A stretch of 64,000 nucleotides of DNA from Taxawa tesnikishii (nom. ined.) (GCA_030247885.1 JAPDRO010000011.1:372001-436000); one strand, 5' to 3'. Positions 35,820 through 47,894 are shown, counted from the stretch's first letter. Translations and numbers: made by a program. The notes: generated by a model not told the origin, from the letters alone.

Positions 35820-36269
35820 TCAAACACAGCTGTCGGATCCGGCAACGAATGTCCCGCTGCTATCCTCGCAGCCGCATGCCCCCGTCTGCGGATCCTTGGC
35901 ACACCCCGTACCCACTCCATCCTCCTCACCCGCATCGTTCCAGAAGAAAGTCCAGCAATCGGCATCCACGTCAGTCATCTGGGCATCCGTGGGTGGCGTG
36001 CACGTGTACGCCTGGCAAGTCCCGTACGGCGCACCGTACACGCTGTCATATTGATGATCGGAGGTGAAGACGGCGAAGGTCTGGGTGGTCGAGGTTCGGG
36101 TGTTGTGGCTGCACTCTGCGGCTTGGATGGCTTTTGAAGTCTTCGCGGCGGAGCATGCGAGGGTCTCTGGGCATTTGCCTTTGCTGTTGGGCGTCGCTGG
36201 GTCAAGGGTTGCTATGACGGAGCCGATGAGGGCTGTGGATAACCCGGTGAAGGCGAGGAAGAAAAGCAT
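35820..36269 (-). CDS. Small secreted cysteine-rich protein
   Basis: A 149-residue protein with no domain that I can name. The start MLFFLAFTGLSTALIGSVIA is a signal peptide, followed by a mature part with ten cysteines, several in CxC- or CxxxxxC-type spacing (TCQAYTC, GCAKDPQTGACGC). It is rich in Thr, Asp and Gly and has no membrane helix after the signal. An upstream Met in the same frame (36416) gives a hydrophilic extension in front of the signal peptide, so 36269 is the better start. Secreted cysteine-rich proteins of this size are common in plant-associated fungi and include effectors, but nothing here shows that role. One exon, no frame break. Confidence 0.72.
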   Translation of the reverse strand: MLFFLAFTGLSTALIGSVIATLDPATPNSKGKCPETLACSAAKTSKAIQAAECSHNTRTSTTQTFAVFTSDHQYDSVYGAPYGTCQAYTCTPPTDAQMTDVDADCWTFFWNDAGEEDGVGTGCAKDPQTGACGCEDSSGTFVAGSDSCV

Positions 36270-36860
36270 CTTGGGTGGGCAGTGCACGTTGACTCGATGT
36301 GCGTGGTTTCTGTTGGCTGAAGGGAACGAAGGATGGAGTCTGGAGTGTGTTCTTGCAGTGGGCGAAGCAACGCCTCTTGTTCTACCCGCAGGTCCGTCGA
36401 TGAAACAATCAAACAAAAGCGATGTATGGTATTTACGATTCTTGTAATTCAGGGTTCGCGGCGTGAGCAGCCGCTGGCCATGGTCAGTCCATGAAAATTC
36501 TTTGACGTTGCCCTTGTAGTAGAGAGACGAGAGGAAGTTAGATACTTTGTTGTTGTTGAAGGCTGCTCATCTGTTTGAAGCAGATGATCTCTGACTTCTT
36601 GGCAAACCGGATATCCTCCGGTCGCAGATCTTCTGCCTGCAACAATGGCACGTCTCGACTCTGAACTTGACGTCCTGTGTCTACATACGCCTCGTGCTCT
36701 ATTCTGTCCTGGCCGCGTGGCTCCACGTACGATTGCGCTGCACCGGAAGCAGACTGCACTTCCGACTCGGCGCTTGGGACAAGTCTTTGTACTCCGATTC
36801 GGTCCAGGGACGGCTCCAGTGGTGGCTCTCAGCATTGCTCTTTGGTATCATCATAATAGC
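36270..36860. other. Upstream of the secreted-protein gene; possible extra open frame
   Basis: About 590 bases. On the minus strand roughly 95 codons (about 36538-36825) are open without an ATG until 36759. The translation (RPEDIRFAKKSEIICFKQ at its end) looks more like protein than chance, but I recognise no family. It lies directly 3' of the Rieske gene. Confidence 0.3.
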
Positions 36861-37400
36861 TCATCCAATCCTTTTCCTCTCTTTCTTCCTAATCCACACC
36901 TCCTCGTCTCCGCTTTGTCCAGGCCTCAACTCCACCTCGTAGAGACCAAGCTGGTAGCGACCCCGGTCAGCCTGTCCTGTATGCAAGTCAAAGGTCCAGC
37001 CGTGCTTCGGACACGTAATCGCTGCGCTCAGCACGATGCCAAAATCCTCAATGTCACTTATCGTACCACGCGTCAGCGGATATGATTGATGCGGGCAGGC
37101 ATGATCAATTGCATGGATCTTGTTGCGATATCTGAATACGAGGATCGAAGACGGCAGGGCTTTATCTAAAGGCAACTCTTCGAGTGATCCTTTACCGGCT
37201 GTCATGGAGGCTTGAAAGATCTTGCAGAGTTGTGGAAGGTCGTCTTCGGGAGAAGGTTCGTCCCACGGATCCGGGAGTGGCCGACAAAGCCTCGTCTTGC
37301 GATCAGTGCCAGATGCGTCCGTAGAAGAGGGATCGATGTTGGGAAAAGACGAGGTGATGCCGGCATACATCCATGGACTAGAAGGGTCGCTGTTGGCCAT
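36861..37400 (-). CDS. Rieske [2Fe-2S] domain protein
   Basis: A single-exon protein of 179 residues. The Rieske domain fills its second half: an FRYRNKIHAIDHACPHQSYP block with the C-x-H motif (CPH), then ITCPKHGWTFDLHTG with C-x-x-H (CPKH). Together these supply the two Cys and two His ligands of a [2Fe-2S] cluster. The first half is Pro/Asp/Ser-rich (SSPWMYAGITSSFP, DPWDEPSPEDDLPQ) and has no signal peptide. The short length and absence of a catalytic domain suggest a ferredoxin-like electron carrier or a regulatory protein. The C-terminus is basic (WIRKKERKRIG). The start at 37400 is the only sensible Met. Confidence 0.85.
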   Translation of the reverse strand: MANSDPSSPWMYAGITSSFPNIDPSSTDASGTDRKTRLCRPLPDPWDEPSPEDDLPQLCKIFQASMTAGKGSLEELPLDKALPSSILVFRYRNKIHAIDHACPHQSYPLTRGTISDIEDFGIVLSAAITCPKHGWTFDLHTGQADRGRYQLGLYEVELRPGQSGDEEVWIRKKERKRIG

Positions 37401-38142
37401 GGGTTCCAGTCAGTTCCTCAAAGAAGGTCCGTGGACCTTCCCCAACACTAAGCATGGAATCACTGTGTACAAATCCAAGAGTACTCCCAATGTCTGAGCA
37501 GTGGCCGACTCAGACACGGATGGAATTCGCAAGGTCGGCAATTGTGGCTTACATAAGCAGCCGTCCGATGGAATGAGAGCACGTCTCTTTTGCCATGTCA
37601 TGATCCGCATGTCATAATCGGAAAGGAGACACGACCGTTCAGGAATTCTGCCGTAGAAGTGACAAGCCAACCGCAGTTCTGCCTCCAGCACAGAAAGTCG
37701 ATGTCCCCTAGTGCGTCCTGTGTGGTGCTCACTGTTCGAGCCGCTCAAATAGCCTATACAGATTGGTTACAGGCCTCGAGTCCATTGTCGATTTTTGTTC
37801 CAGATGTGGTCGTACGATGTAGCAACGTAGTACGTCGCACGAGCTAGCTGGCGAACGGTTGTTCCAGTAGTGTTGGCCGTTAACCACTGCTTATAGCGTA
37901 TCACCCCTCATCCAGCCCAACACCCTTGCGTACACCGTGCCGTAACCTTTCCCTGCGAGTCTCTTTAGGCAGATGAACCACGCTGGAGGTCCACTTGCAC
38001 GGGAGAAGTCTGCATGGCAGTTCATTTGAATGACAAGGATCTCCTTGCCTAGTACGCCTTGGGATTGGCCTTGATCGGGATGATCCGAGAACTCTATGGC
38101 GCTCGCTTCGACTTCAAGTCCTCGATTCGTGATTCGATAGGG
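37401..38142. other. Intergenic stretch beside the relic patch
   Basis: About 740 bases with short open frames only; nothing recognised. Confidence 0.35.
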
Positions 38143-38752
38143 TCACCTCCTCTCTAACGAAGCTGGAACTACGCTCTCCCTACTCTCGTAAAGAAAACAA
38201 CTCGGGTGTGGTGCTGGATTCGGCATATTTCGATAAAGAAGTTGGTCGGCCCCTGGTTTCGCATGCAGCCATGCGAAAACAGTTTCATCTTCGTGTTTCA
38301 GAATAACCTCTTGCTGCGGCCGGAGGAAAGCATGGCTGCCTTCACCGTACAGAAGCGGCATATGGATGTTGAACAATCCCAATGGGCAGTACCCTCCATC
38401 TTCGGTCCTGGTTGTCTTTCGGTTGGCCGCGCAGCTCATCTTATCTGCTATACAGTAGCAGGGCATCTCCATGGGACCCCAACCCCGAAGACAGTCGCCC
38501 GGTATACCGGTAACTCTACCGATCAGAGTAGACCCCTGCTCAGACCCCTTGTCGAGAGGAATTCTGTTCCAGTGCTTGTCGCAGAAGACCAAATACAACG
38601 GAGACAGAAGCTCTTGAAGTACCCAGTCACGAGTGAACCACTCACTATCGCGAATGTATTCCATTGGATCATGTTCTGTACGCACCGCTAGGAGAGAAAA
38701 CGTCGCTGAGATATGCAACACAGAATTGGGACTCTGCATACCAAGCAGCCAT
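38143..38752 (-). pseudogene. HET-domain (heterokaryon incompatibility) gene fossil
   Basis: Fragment of a HET-domain gene, the family that triggers cell death when unlike fungal strains fuse. Recognisable parts are a block resembling the conserved C-x-AYLSDV motif near 38700-38750, FTRDWVLQELLSP, the MSCAANRKTTRTED motif, and GLFNIHMPLLYGEG with F-R-QQEV. The front of the domain, with its LSYxWG-type motif, is missing. The element is broken (roughly one break besides the lost front) and of moderate age, since many family motifs are still easy to read. It belongs to a patch of degraded genes. Confidence 0.75.
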
Positions 38753-38962
38753 GGGGTTTCTTAGAGGTAGTAATTGCAACGAAATTGCTTACTTGTAGTA
38801 CGGCTACGGGCTATAGTAAGTAGGACACTTTATTTTTAGGCACCCAACGGTGTACTATACTCATTGTAGGTAAATCTCTTGTCTACTCAACCATTAGACT
38901 CTCTCGGGATTTCCATCTCTATCAGTGAGGACCGTCTAAGTTACGCGGGTTGATCGGCAGTA

Positions 38963-39863
38963 TCAACAGTCGGCTAGCGCCCCGATTGCTAAGAGCAGCG
39001 GTTTTCCCACGGCTAGTCCGGCTCCGAGGCCGACACGTGTGGTAATCGTATACGAAAAGGAGTGGCTCGTCTGGAGTGGTATAGTGGCGGCAGTGGAGGA
39101 TGCAACTGTACCAGTCGGTTGTGTAGCATTCTGTACAAAAGCAATGGTCGTGCTAGACGGTTCTATTCCGCATGATTCCATGCCACAGGAAGATGAGGGA
39201 GAAGCGACGGGAGAAGCGCCAGAGGAGAGCTGGCGGTACTCAGAGCAGCCGCGGTGTTCAGTGACGAGAATACAGCCGCACTCGTAACGTTTAACGTCAT
39301 GGTCGTCACATTGGAGGAGTCTTTCTTACAGACCTCGTCCCAGCCTGTATGATTCAGTCTGAAATAAGTCACTGCATTGCCGTACACGTCGACGCTGAAC
39401 GATGTGAGTTCCGCTGATCTGATTGGAAGTGTTGACTTTGCCGGTTAGCAGCCTGCACGGGTCGCGACGTTCTGGCGCGCTTCATTACATATAAGCGTCT
39501 GACCCACGAGATCCCCCGAGGTTACCTGGGTCTTGGTACACAGTAGACCAATATATGGCAGAGTAAGATTCCATCTGATACTCACCTGTCCTCCAGCCGG
39601 CATCATGAATGCAGAGACGTGGGCCGATCGGCTATCCTCTAGATACTTGAGAACGACATGAGCATGTGGAGAGATAGTTATTAACGCCATTGTGCTTGCG
39701 GAGCGCCGGACGCAATATACGCTGTTGTATACAAATTATTCAAGATTGATGAAACAGACAAGAGGGTAGTTGTACCACCGAGCGTGACCTCCGTTATGTA
39801 TGTGTCTTCAGCCTGACTTGCTGATACAACATTTGACCCTGCTCTTTCATCGTTGATGTTCAA
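38963..39863 (-). pseudogene. Degraded gene for a Ser/Thr-rich membrane or wall protein
   Basis: Four consecutive open pieces on the minus strand read as one gene in different frames: AEDTYITEVTLGGTTTLLSV, then VVLKYLEDSRSAHVSAF, then SVDVYGNAVTYFRLN-like sequence with WDEVCKK, then a Ser/Thr/Ala-rich stalk and a hydrophobic segment RVGLGAGLAVGKPLLLAIG. This is the layout of many fungal surface proteins, with an ectodomain, stalk and one membrane helix. Translation stops within or directly after the helix, no cytosolic tail is left, and there is no clear start Met. The order of pieces is seen, while the single-gene reading is inference. It directly neighbours the HET fossil. Confidence 0.4.
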
Positions 39864-40301
39864 TCCCTAGTTGATTCGTCGAGAAGTAGTCACAATCCCC
39901 TCGCCTATACTTCGTTCGACATGTTTGTTGTTGATCTTAGTTGACTGACTCTGTTCCAGCGCAGTTCAAAGTTAGAACCACAAGTAGAGCGGGTATGCAA
40001 TTACCGGTCTTAGGGGCTGCAGACACCCAACGAGAAGACATTTGAACTACTTTCCCTAGTGACTTTGGCTTTCCATGTAATCTTGCCTCGTGAAGTGCTT
40101 ATAGATCGAACATAGAGTGTCTCCTCAGGCAGTCTGTATCTCAAGAGTGGCAGCCTCTAAACGGCAAACCGCGTCTCCAGCAGATCGGAGCGGAAGACAA
40201 GGGAGAAGGCAGAGAGAGAGAAAGAAGGAACTGAGCACTGAAACGCACTTGATGAAGGGAATGTTGCTTCCGCAAATTTGATTTGTAGCACCGGACGCTG
40301 T
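39864..40301. other. Intergenic stretch, nothing supported
   Basis: About 440 bases upstream of the relic membrane-protein gene and downstream of the flavin reductase-like gene. Confidence 0.3.
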
Positions 40302-41085
40302 TCATGGATCAGCACCGCCTCCGGTACTCTTGCTCCTTTGCAACTGCGCCCTAGCGTCCTCACCCGCCTCTCTGTTCTTCCTGGCGCTACCCTCCAACCC
40401 GCTCAGTGTGAGCTCGTTGGCACCAGGAATGATCATTTCAAATGTCTCCCTGACAACTGCGTACTGATAATACCCACAGCGCGCAATCGGCATCGTCTTC
40501 TTGACATCCAAGATGCCGTCCGTCAGTGCATCGTCGGAAATGTGCACCGCGACAACTTTCCCGATGATGATATCGACAGAGCCCATGGGTGGGTTACCTG
40601 GTAACCGAATCGTAGAATGATACTCGCATTCGAATTTCACGGGGCTGGCCTTCACGAGCGGTATATCAGTTAGCCGTGCTTTCTCCTTCTCCAGTCCGGC
40701 CCGTTCGAACTCGTCGATGCCGTAGGGGAATTGCTCGGCAGTGATGTTAACCGCTTCCCGTAGGGCGTAGGTGGCAAGGTTCCAGCAGAAGTGACCCGTC
40801 CGCTCCGCATTAACCACCGTGTCTTTGCGTTCACCGGCAGGTGTCTGATTGGATGAGAACATGACGTATGGCGGATCGAAGGTTAGGTTGTTGAACTGGC
40901 TGTAGGGAGCCAGGTTCGCGCGGCCGCCGGTCGATAGCGTGGAGATCCAGCCGATGGGGCGTGGGATGACACAGGCTGCAGTTTGTGGTTCAGTGTTGGC
41001 TGGCTGAATGCTGGGTCAGGGGTTAACCACCTTTGAAGGGATCGTGTGCCAGGCCATGGTCATCTTTACCAGGTTGGTAGAACAT
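40302..41085 (-). CDS. Flavin reductase-like FMN-binding protein
   Basis: An FMN-binding split-barrel protein of the flavin reductase-like family, which uses NAD(P)H to reduce flavin or has related oxidoreductase roles. Exon 1 (41085-41031) gives MFYQPGKDDHGLAHDPFK. A 55-nt intron (41030-40976) joins it in frame to ACVIPRPIGWISTLSTGGR, the FMN phosphate-binding block. Next come NLAPYSQFNNLTFDPPYVM, KDTVVNAERTGHFCWNLATY and VKFECEYHSTIRLP, all typical. Total is 242 residues, the usual size. No signal peptide, so probably cytosolic. No frame break. The C-terminus is Lys/Arg/Gly-rich and variable. Confidence 0.88.
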
Positions 41086-43338
41086 GGCTAATCCTGCGGG
41101 CGTGAGTGAAACTCGATAAGGGCCAGCCAGAGAGGTATGAGCTAGAAGTTCCGAACCCCTAGTTTCTCGGTTGATGCTCGTATTCACAGCTGGCAAGGAC
41201 GTACGGATTGGTTTGCCTGAATCTGGAATACGAATGACTTATTCCGAAACAGCTGCTGGGTCAAGTAGTCACGCGATCGCTTGCCAGTACTTGCCCGTGC
41301 AAAGTGAAAGCGACCCAGTAGACGATAGTTGAATTGTTTTGGTCCAACAAGATGTACACCTAAACTCGTCCTGGGAGAACAGAGTTCCGGCTGTAAGAGG
41401 AGGAAGCGGAGTCTCGGTGAGTAGCCGGAAGCTCGGATAAGCCCTTCGGCAAGCAAGAACTACAAGAGCAACTGTATTCTGTCTATACCAACCGACACAG
41501 CAACGTTGCACCTGGAACAGGGCGCTGCGCCCGAATGCCGTTGATGCTGAGACAGGAAACAGGCATCCGATAGAGACCAGACAATGGAGATTGCTACATT
41601 GCTTCTCACCACTACTGTAGACTTGCCTCGCCGTTCCTATCTTCATATCGCTGGTGTTGTTTCACAAAAGTCGTTGTCCTCATCTCCACGACCGTTTGAC
41701 GAGGAAACAACCCCGACAACGAGTGTAGTCCTGAGTCGACGGGCTGGGGAAGCTGGAGCCATGATCGAGTACGGCGATGGGGTGGCGGTTTAAACCATCA
41801 ACGATCCGTAAGATTCAGGCATGAGATTCAGCCGACCGGCACATGTGTAGTCGATGGTGAGGTTGGAGATGGTAAAGGCGAATTTACATTCTGGATGCTG
41901 CATGTTTTGGGAAACGGATATGAGGATAGGATAGGGGACGAGGGTCAGGTCACGTTTTCTCGTGGCAGAGCCGCGCTCGAGAGATCGACGATGCCCAATG
42001 CTTTATGTTTACGCCCTCGCGTTCTGCGGATAAAACGCAATCAACAGCAAACCGTGCAGCGGACCGCAGTGGAACAAGGATTCGAGCACTGACTGCCCCT
42101 GATCTGTATCTCCACAGCAGCGAAACCGAGCCTCACGGGAGATTTCATCATCGTCCGGGCAATCAGGGAATTTGGATCCTCACTATCGTATATGACCAGG
42201 GTGGTGATGATGGCTTGAGGGAGCCACAGACGCACACGATACACGCCCGACGGTCGCGGAAGCCGCGATCTTACCACGCAAGACCAGAGGGCAAAAGAGG
42301 GAATCAACACGCGCAAGAGCGAAGACGTACTGTTTTGTCGTAAGAGTGTAAGAGTATACCCGTCTAGTGTTGCTCATTTCCCATCTGCTTTGGACGGGCT
42401 GGAGACATAGCGTAACGGACAGCGTATATATAGAAGCGGGCGAGGCGGGATGGACACATGTCTTTGTGAGCTGCGACCACGGGAGGACCTCCAGATCAAT
42501 GTGCTGTAGCTGCAGGCGATGTTGTTGTTCAATGTAGGCAGCCACAAGGGAAATTCGTGTCTTTCCGCGTGCGGGAGTCGCTACCAGTTGCGTGGATGGT
42601 GGGCCCATGTACAGAGAGAGGGTCATGACTTTGACGATTTGTTCTTTTTGCTCGTGCTCGTGCGGACTTCTGGCTCCGGCGCAGCAGTAGCCGGTGCAAG
42701 AACTTGAAGTTGTGTATGCACAAACCAAGCACGGGCCACGAAGCGCGTTCAGTCGCACCGGCACCTGCCACGCCCGCTGCCTCCAATCCCGTCGTTACCT
42801 GCTCTAGCAGCCTCTACCCTACCTCGCCCTGCCCTCTATCTACTACCGCCCAACGACTTTCTATTAACGCCCTCACGATACAGCTAGCTGTCGTGTGTTA
42901 TCGCGCTCCCGACACTTTCTACCATCATCGGATGTAGCGATCCTGCGCAAGAAACTTCAGGCAGCACTCCCACCGCTTCATTGTTTACTTTCCATTCCGA
43001 CGGAAAACAACCCATCCTTACCACCCACCCCAACCAACTTTCCGCCCACGATCCACGGCGCATTACCGCAACGATCCGCGCGAGAACACGCCAGCACGAT
43101 TGGTCACAATTACATTCAGTCGATCTTCGACCCGGAGGATCACACACTCGACCCAAGGACGACGGCCGATGTGCCAACGGCCCTAGCGATATCGCCAAAC
43201 ACAATAGGGCAATACTCGCAACCGTTTCCTCATCGATAGCACGGTCTAGCAAAAACACCACGCGCAACGTGTGCATCTCGAACGACAACAACAGGCTTCG
43301 AAGCACCCACCTCAGCCACTGTTCGTGAATCCGCTACC
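41086..43338. other. Long stretch without recognisable gene upstream of WEE1
   Basis: About 2.25 kb. Several open frames of up to 193 codons exist (such as 42183-42764, minus), but none resembles a family. A TATA-like GTATATATAG lies near 42424. The last 500 bases are C-rich and could be a long 5' UTR of WEE1, whose homologs often have one. Confidence 0.4.
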
Positions 43339-46300
43339 ATGGATTTCGAGTACTCTCCGCATCGCTCCGCTGGCGGCACGATGCACATGCTGTCCCCTAC
43401 CCACCCACAGTACGGAGTCGACTCATTCCACGCACTGAAGCAGCTTCGTCGTTCGCTGTCGCGCTCCCCTCGAAGCCACAGCGTTTCCAGCTATTCACTG
43501 CGAAATCGCCGAAGTCGCCCAATTCGCACTCGCCAATGTCCCCTTCAAACCTTTCGCGTGCATTCAGCGCGAACACCGCGACCGACACTGGCGTCAAGAA
43601 CAAGTTCACACTGCGACGCAACGCGCCAATGCGAGCGACACCGCGCAGGCCATCGCCCAACAGCGCGATGAGACGCGCCCTCAGCGACAGTACCAGTCAG
43701 GGCAACACTGCAAGCCCTGGACGCCCTGGACTTATTCGTCGTGTCTCAGACGAAGGACAAAAGAAAACACGCGATCACCGCGTGTAGACAGGGCGACAGA
43801 GATGCGTTTCGAACTAGACAACGAGCCCATCAAGTTTGACCTTCTGAAGGCACATGGGGAGAAATCGAGTGTCGCGAACGCGATGAGGGAACACGCAACA
43901 CCGGCCAAATCCAGTCCACTCAAGAGAAGTGACGGAGTGATGAACCTTGACCAGGTGAATCTTGGCAGTCCGCGCGCTAAGCGGAGAAGTTTGCACGGCG
44001 CCTCCTACGGAATGGATATCGACATCTTTGATCAGCAGTTCGACGGTGCTTCCGGCGACAGAAACGACGCCGATGACAGAAGAAGCACAGCGCCTCCCGC
44101 CTCCCCGGCGCCACAGAGATCACCACAGCGCAGACCCTTCAGTCTACGGAAATCCACTCTCCAACAGCGCATGGCTCCTGGAACCGCGAAGCCGAAGCTG
44201 TCTGCTGAGGCACCTGAAACGGTTCAAAGCCCGGTTTCGAAGTCGTTCCGACCAAGAATGTCACTTGACAGCGCACTTCCGTTTCGCAGCCTTGAGCCAC
44301 CTGTGTTCTTGCAGCCACCTGCCGCGCAAAAGCCATTCCATTCTGCCCCCAAACCTCATCCACTCTCGAAAGCAATCAGTCCATCGTCTTCTGCCTCCAG
44401 CATTTCAGCCGACTCTCCAACAGTCGAGGCTCCCTCCACAGCACAGGACACCATCAGACCGTCTTCAGGTTTTTCGAAGTCGCTACCTATCGGTGCACTG
44501 CGGCCTACTCCAGCAAACCAGCAGCCTCGCTCGGGCGAGTCCTTCGAAACGCCTGAGGCTTACAAAATGGCCAAGCCCTTGCCAACTGCATTCATGTCGA
44601 CCGGTCTTATTTCCAAGCGCAACCGGAATGTGGATCTTCCAGCAGCTTCCTTTGGCAGCAGCCTTAACATGCCCGACACTCCTTCCAAGAAGATGACCAT
44701 GCCGCACCTTGATGCAACGCCTGCCCCCATTTCTGGACTTGGCAAGGTCAGCCACCCACGACACTCGTTCGGTGCTCCAACGACGCCATACAGTCCGCAT
44801 GTTATGAAGGCATCTCCGGAATCTTTCGGAAAAGGTGTCAGCATATTCGGTTCTCGCGCTCCAGGGAACTTGACTAGACGCGCCAGTTTCTTGAGCGTTG
44901 ACGGCGATGACTTCTCCCACTCTCCTTCCGGGCATGTCGACGCTCAGTCAGGCGACGAGTTGCCACCCACTCCGACCAAGCCTGGCACAGGCACCATTCG
45001 ACCGCAGTCCAAGGGCAAGGGAAACAGCTTGCGCAGCTCACTGTTCGGTCGTCGGACATCCCTCGCTCCAGATACATTCGTCCCGCCTTCTGCTAACAAT
45101 GATGGGGATCACCGTTCGGGTGAGGGTAAGTTCATCTCGATCGTCTCTTCACCTGATCGCCGCAGAGGCCAGAGTGATGAACGTACTGAGTCTTCTATGG
45201 CTCCCTTCATCACGTTGACCGGATGCGATTCTCTTTCTTTCACACGATCCCGCACGTTGCGGAGCTCTTCTAACAGATCGTCTCCTCCGATTCTTCAGAT
45301 CTCTTCCTCCGATTCATCCAATACTAAATCATCTTTCACAGCGGAATACGACCAGGGTCCACGCACACCGCAGGAGAGTTTCACACCTCCGGATCCATCC
45401 ACCCTGTCGATCTCAGCCGACAATCATGCTCCTTCCCTGTTCAACACCAGTACCAACAGCTTCCCACCTGCGACTCCAACCGGCCCACGGGATCATCCCT
45501 TCAACTTCAGCATCAGTCAAGGAGCTGGCGGTGCTTCGCTCTCCGGGTTCTTCCAAAACGAAGTCGACACCACACTGACAGCTCGTTTTGGAAGTGTTCA
45601 CACGTATGGTGTTGGTACTTTCTCTCAAGTCTACCGGGTTGAAAAGCCCGTTCCTGCTGGAATCGCCGTACAAAAGCAACCCAGACGCCCTGTCATCGGC
45701 AACGTCTGGGCTGTCAAGAAGTCGAAGAAGCCTTACACCGGCAACAAAGACCGGGCAAGGAAGATACGAGAAGTAGAAATTCTTCAGGCTCTTCGTGGCA
45801 GCGAGCACGTTATCGATCTTGTCGACACCTGGGAATCGAAGGGACATCTCTACATCCAGACAGAGTTTTGCGAGAACGGCAACCTCAAGGACTTCCTCTC
45901 ACAGACTGGATTCAAGGGCAGGCTTGATGACTTCCGCATTTGGAAGATCCTGCTCGAGCTTTCTCAGGTGTGTATATGCTCTCCCATATCAAATGCCTGT
46001 TACTAACAGGACTGCAGGGCATCAAATCTATTCATGACGCTGGCTTCATTCATCTGGACATCAAGCCAGCTAACATCTTCATTGACTGGGAGGGTGTTTT
46101 GAAGATTGGCGATTTCGGAATGGCGACCACTTGGCCAGCACCATCTAACCTTGACGACGGTGAGGGCGACCGCTTGTACATCGGCCCTGAGATCCTCAAG
46201 GGGCGTTTCGACAAGCCTGCCGACATTTTCTCGCTCGGTATGACACTTCTTGAAATTGCCGGTAACATAGTCCTTCCCGACTATGGCGCGTCCTGGCAGA

Positions 46301-46730
46301 AGCTCCGTGCTGGAGATCTCAGTGATCTCCCGGAGCTTACCTTCAGCTCGGAAAGTAGTCTGCCCCGGGACGATTCCGGCGATCCAGTCAATACCACTCC
46401 AGGCGGAACGGCCATGGACACTTTCGATGATGACGACGACGATTTCAGCCTTAACCCCCGCCCTTCAAACCCTTACCGCACCCACGATTTGGTTAAGCCG
46501 CCCAGGTTCATGGTCGATCCTAACGATCCGGAAGCGCTTGACAAAGTGGTGCAATGGATGATTTCTCCCCTACCCGAGGATCGCCCCTGGTTGATCAGCT
46601 TCTTGCTTGCGGCGGCGTGCGGTGGGTCGAGTGCAGACGCCGGGCTGGCGCTACCATCTTTGAAGGAAACTGGGGCCCTGCGGATGATGTTCTGGGTGCG
46701 GCCCAGGATGTTGAGATGCTCGACATCTAG
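43339..46730 (+). CDS. WEE1: WEE1/SWE1-type mitosis-inhibitor protein kinase
   Basis: Wee1 kinases phosphorylate the inhibitory tyrosine of Cdk1 and delay entry into mitosis. The long N-terminal part (about residues 1-740) is disordered, Ser/Pro-rich and full of SP/TP sites likely to be hit by Cdk1. The kinase domain starts near residue 750: YGVGTFSQVYRVEKP (Gly loop), VWAVKKSKKPYTG (Lys), YIQTEFCENGNLKDF, HLDIKPANIFIDWEG, the Wee1-specific catalytic loop, KIGDFGMATTWPA and GPEILKGRFDKPADIFSLG. An intron at 45968-46017 has a perfect TACTAAC branch site. About 1,114 residues. The frame changes at the C4 run 43466-43469, near 43785, and at the C4 run 46584-46587. The last change would give a C-terminus VDQLLACGGVRWVECRRR... 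ending at 46730. All three have the sign of one lost base. Confidence 0.88.
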
Positions 46731-47894
46731 AACAAACCACAAGACTTTGAACAGAAGGTTGCCTCTCTCGTGTTTCTCATCTTGCTGGAACAGTGTTTTC
46801 GCATTCCCGACTTCATACCCTTACCGCGGAGAACAGAAGATTCAGTTTCAGGCCTGCTGCAACCCCCTACCGCCTGCTTCACCAAACAAAAACAGAAAGT
46901 TTCCACGGCCTTAACACACAATGTATCAGTAACGAACGCTAACGACATATTCCCCGCATATGGTTCTGGCTCAGACTCTCGCTCTTCTGCGTTTTGGCGT
47001 TTTTGCTTTCACTTCGCTCTCAGTGCCTGCTGTACACACGGCGCATACTAATGGATGTCTTTGATGGAGTTTCTGGCTCGCTTGCTTGCTTGATTGCATC
47101 TGTCGGCGTAACAGCGCCACAGGGTTTTGGTAGGGGTACATGGAAGGCTCGTGGAGGAGATAGGCGTTCAACTTTGCTGTGAATGGAGTTTCCGGCTTGC
47201 TTGGAGGTATACGAAACATGGGAAACAGGGTGTTTATCGAATAGGAAAAACAGAACTACGTGCCTGGATACGGGAAACGAAATGTGCGTTTGTCTTTGCT
47301 CTGCTTTACTTCTATGGTGCGAGATTGGAGTGCGAGTAGAGAGCCCTATTTTGAAGAAATGTGCGGAAAGAAGTACCTTTTGGCCCATCCAACAGCTCCA
47401 TTCCGCTTCAGACTTATTCGGTCTGTTGCTCTCTCGGTGAAAGTCTATACCTTCGGATTGTTAGCTACATACTTGACTCCGCCCCGTTCTCATCTTCCAG
47501 CTCCAGCAATAACCCCCATTGCAGCTCAGCAATCAGTATCAGCACTGTCACTATATCAAGAGAGGATTCTGAAACTCCGTTCCACGAGAAGGGCTCGATG
47601 GTTTGATATCTGCATCTACGCCTCCAACGTCGAGCACAAAGCCAGCACGATCGCTTTGCTTAAAGGACTAGCCTCCAAACCCACTGACAAACCATCCAGG
47701 TCCTCCAGCGGAACGGGCAGGGGCGTCTCCATCCTTATCTCCGGCACCGCCTCCCCTCGATTTCTCCACCGTGGTCCCCGGCATATCCACAGGGAAAAAT
47801 CGCTCACGGCACCGACAGCGCCTTCTTCTCCTCCCTACCATCCACACGCCCAAGCGTCACCATCGAGCGGCGCTTCACAGCCCTCGCCACGCCC
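46731..47894. other. 3' regions of WEE1 and the AlkB-like gene
   Basis: About 1.16 kb between two converging genes. A long plus-strand frame (47260-48156) runs into the AlkB-like gene as its antisense and is probably chance. No supported gene. Confidence 0.35.

Noticed and set aside
42183-42764. 193-codon minus-strand open frame upstream of WEE1
   Set aside because: No recognisable domain, irregular composition and a His-Pro end that looks like simple sequence.
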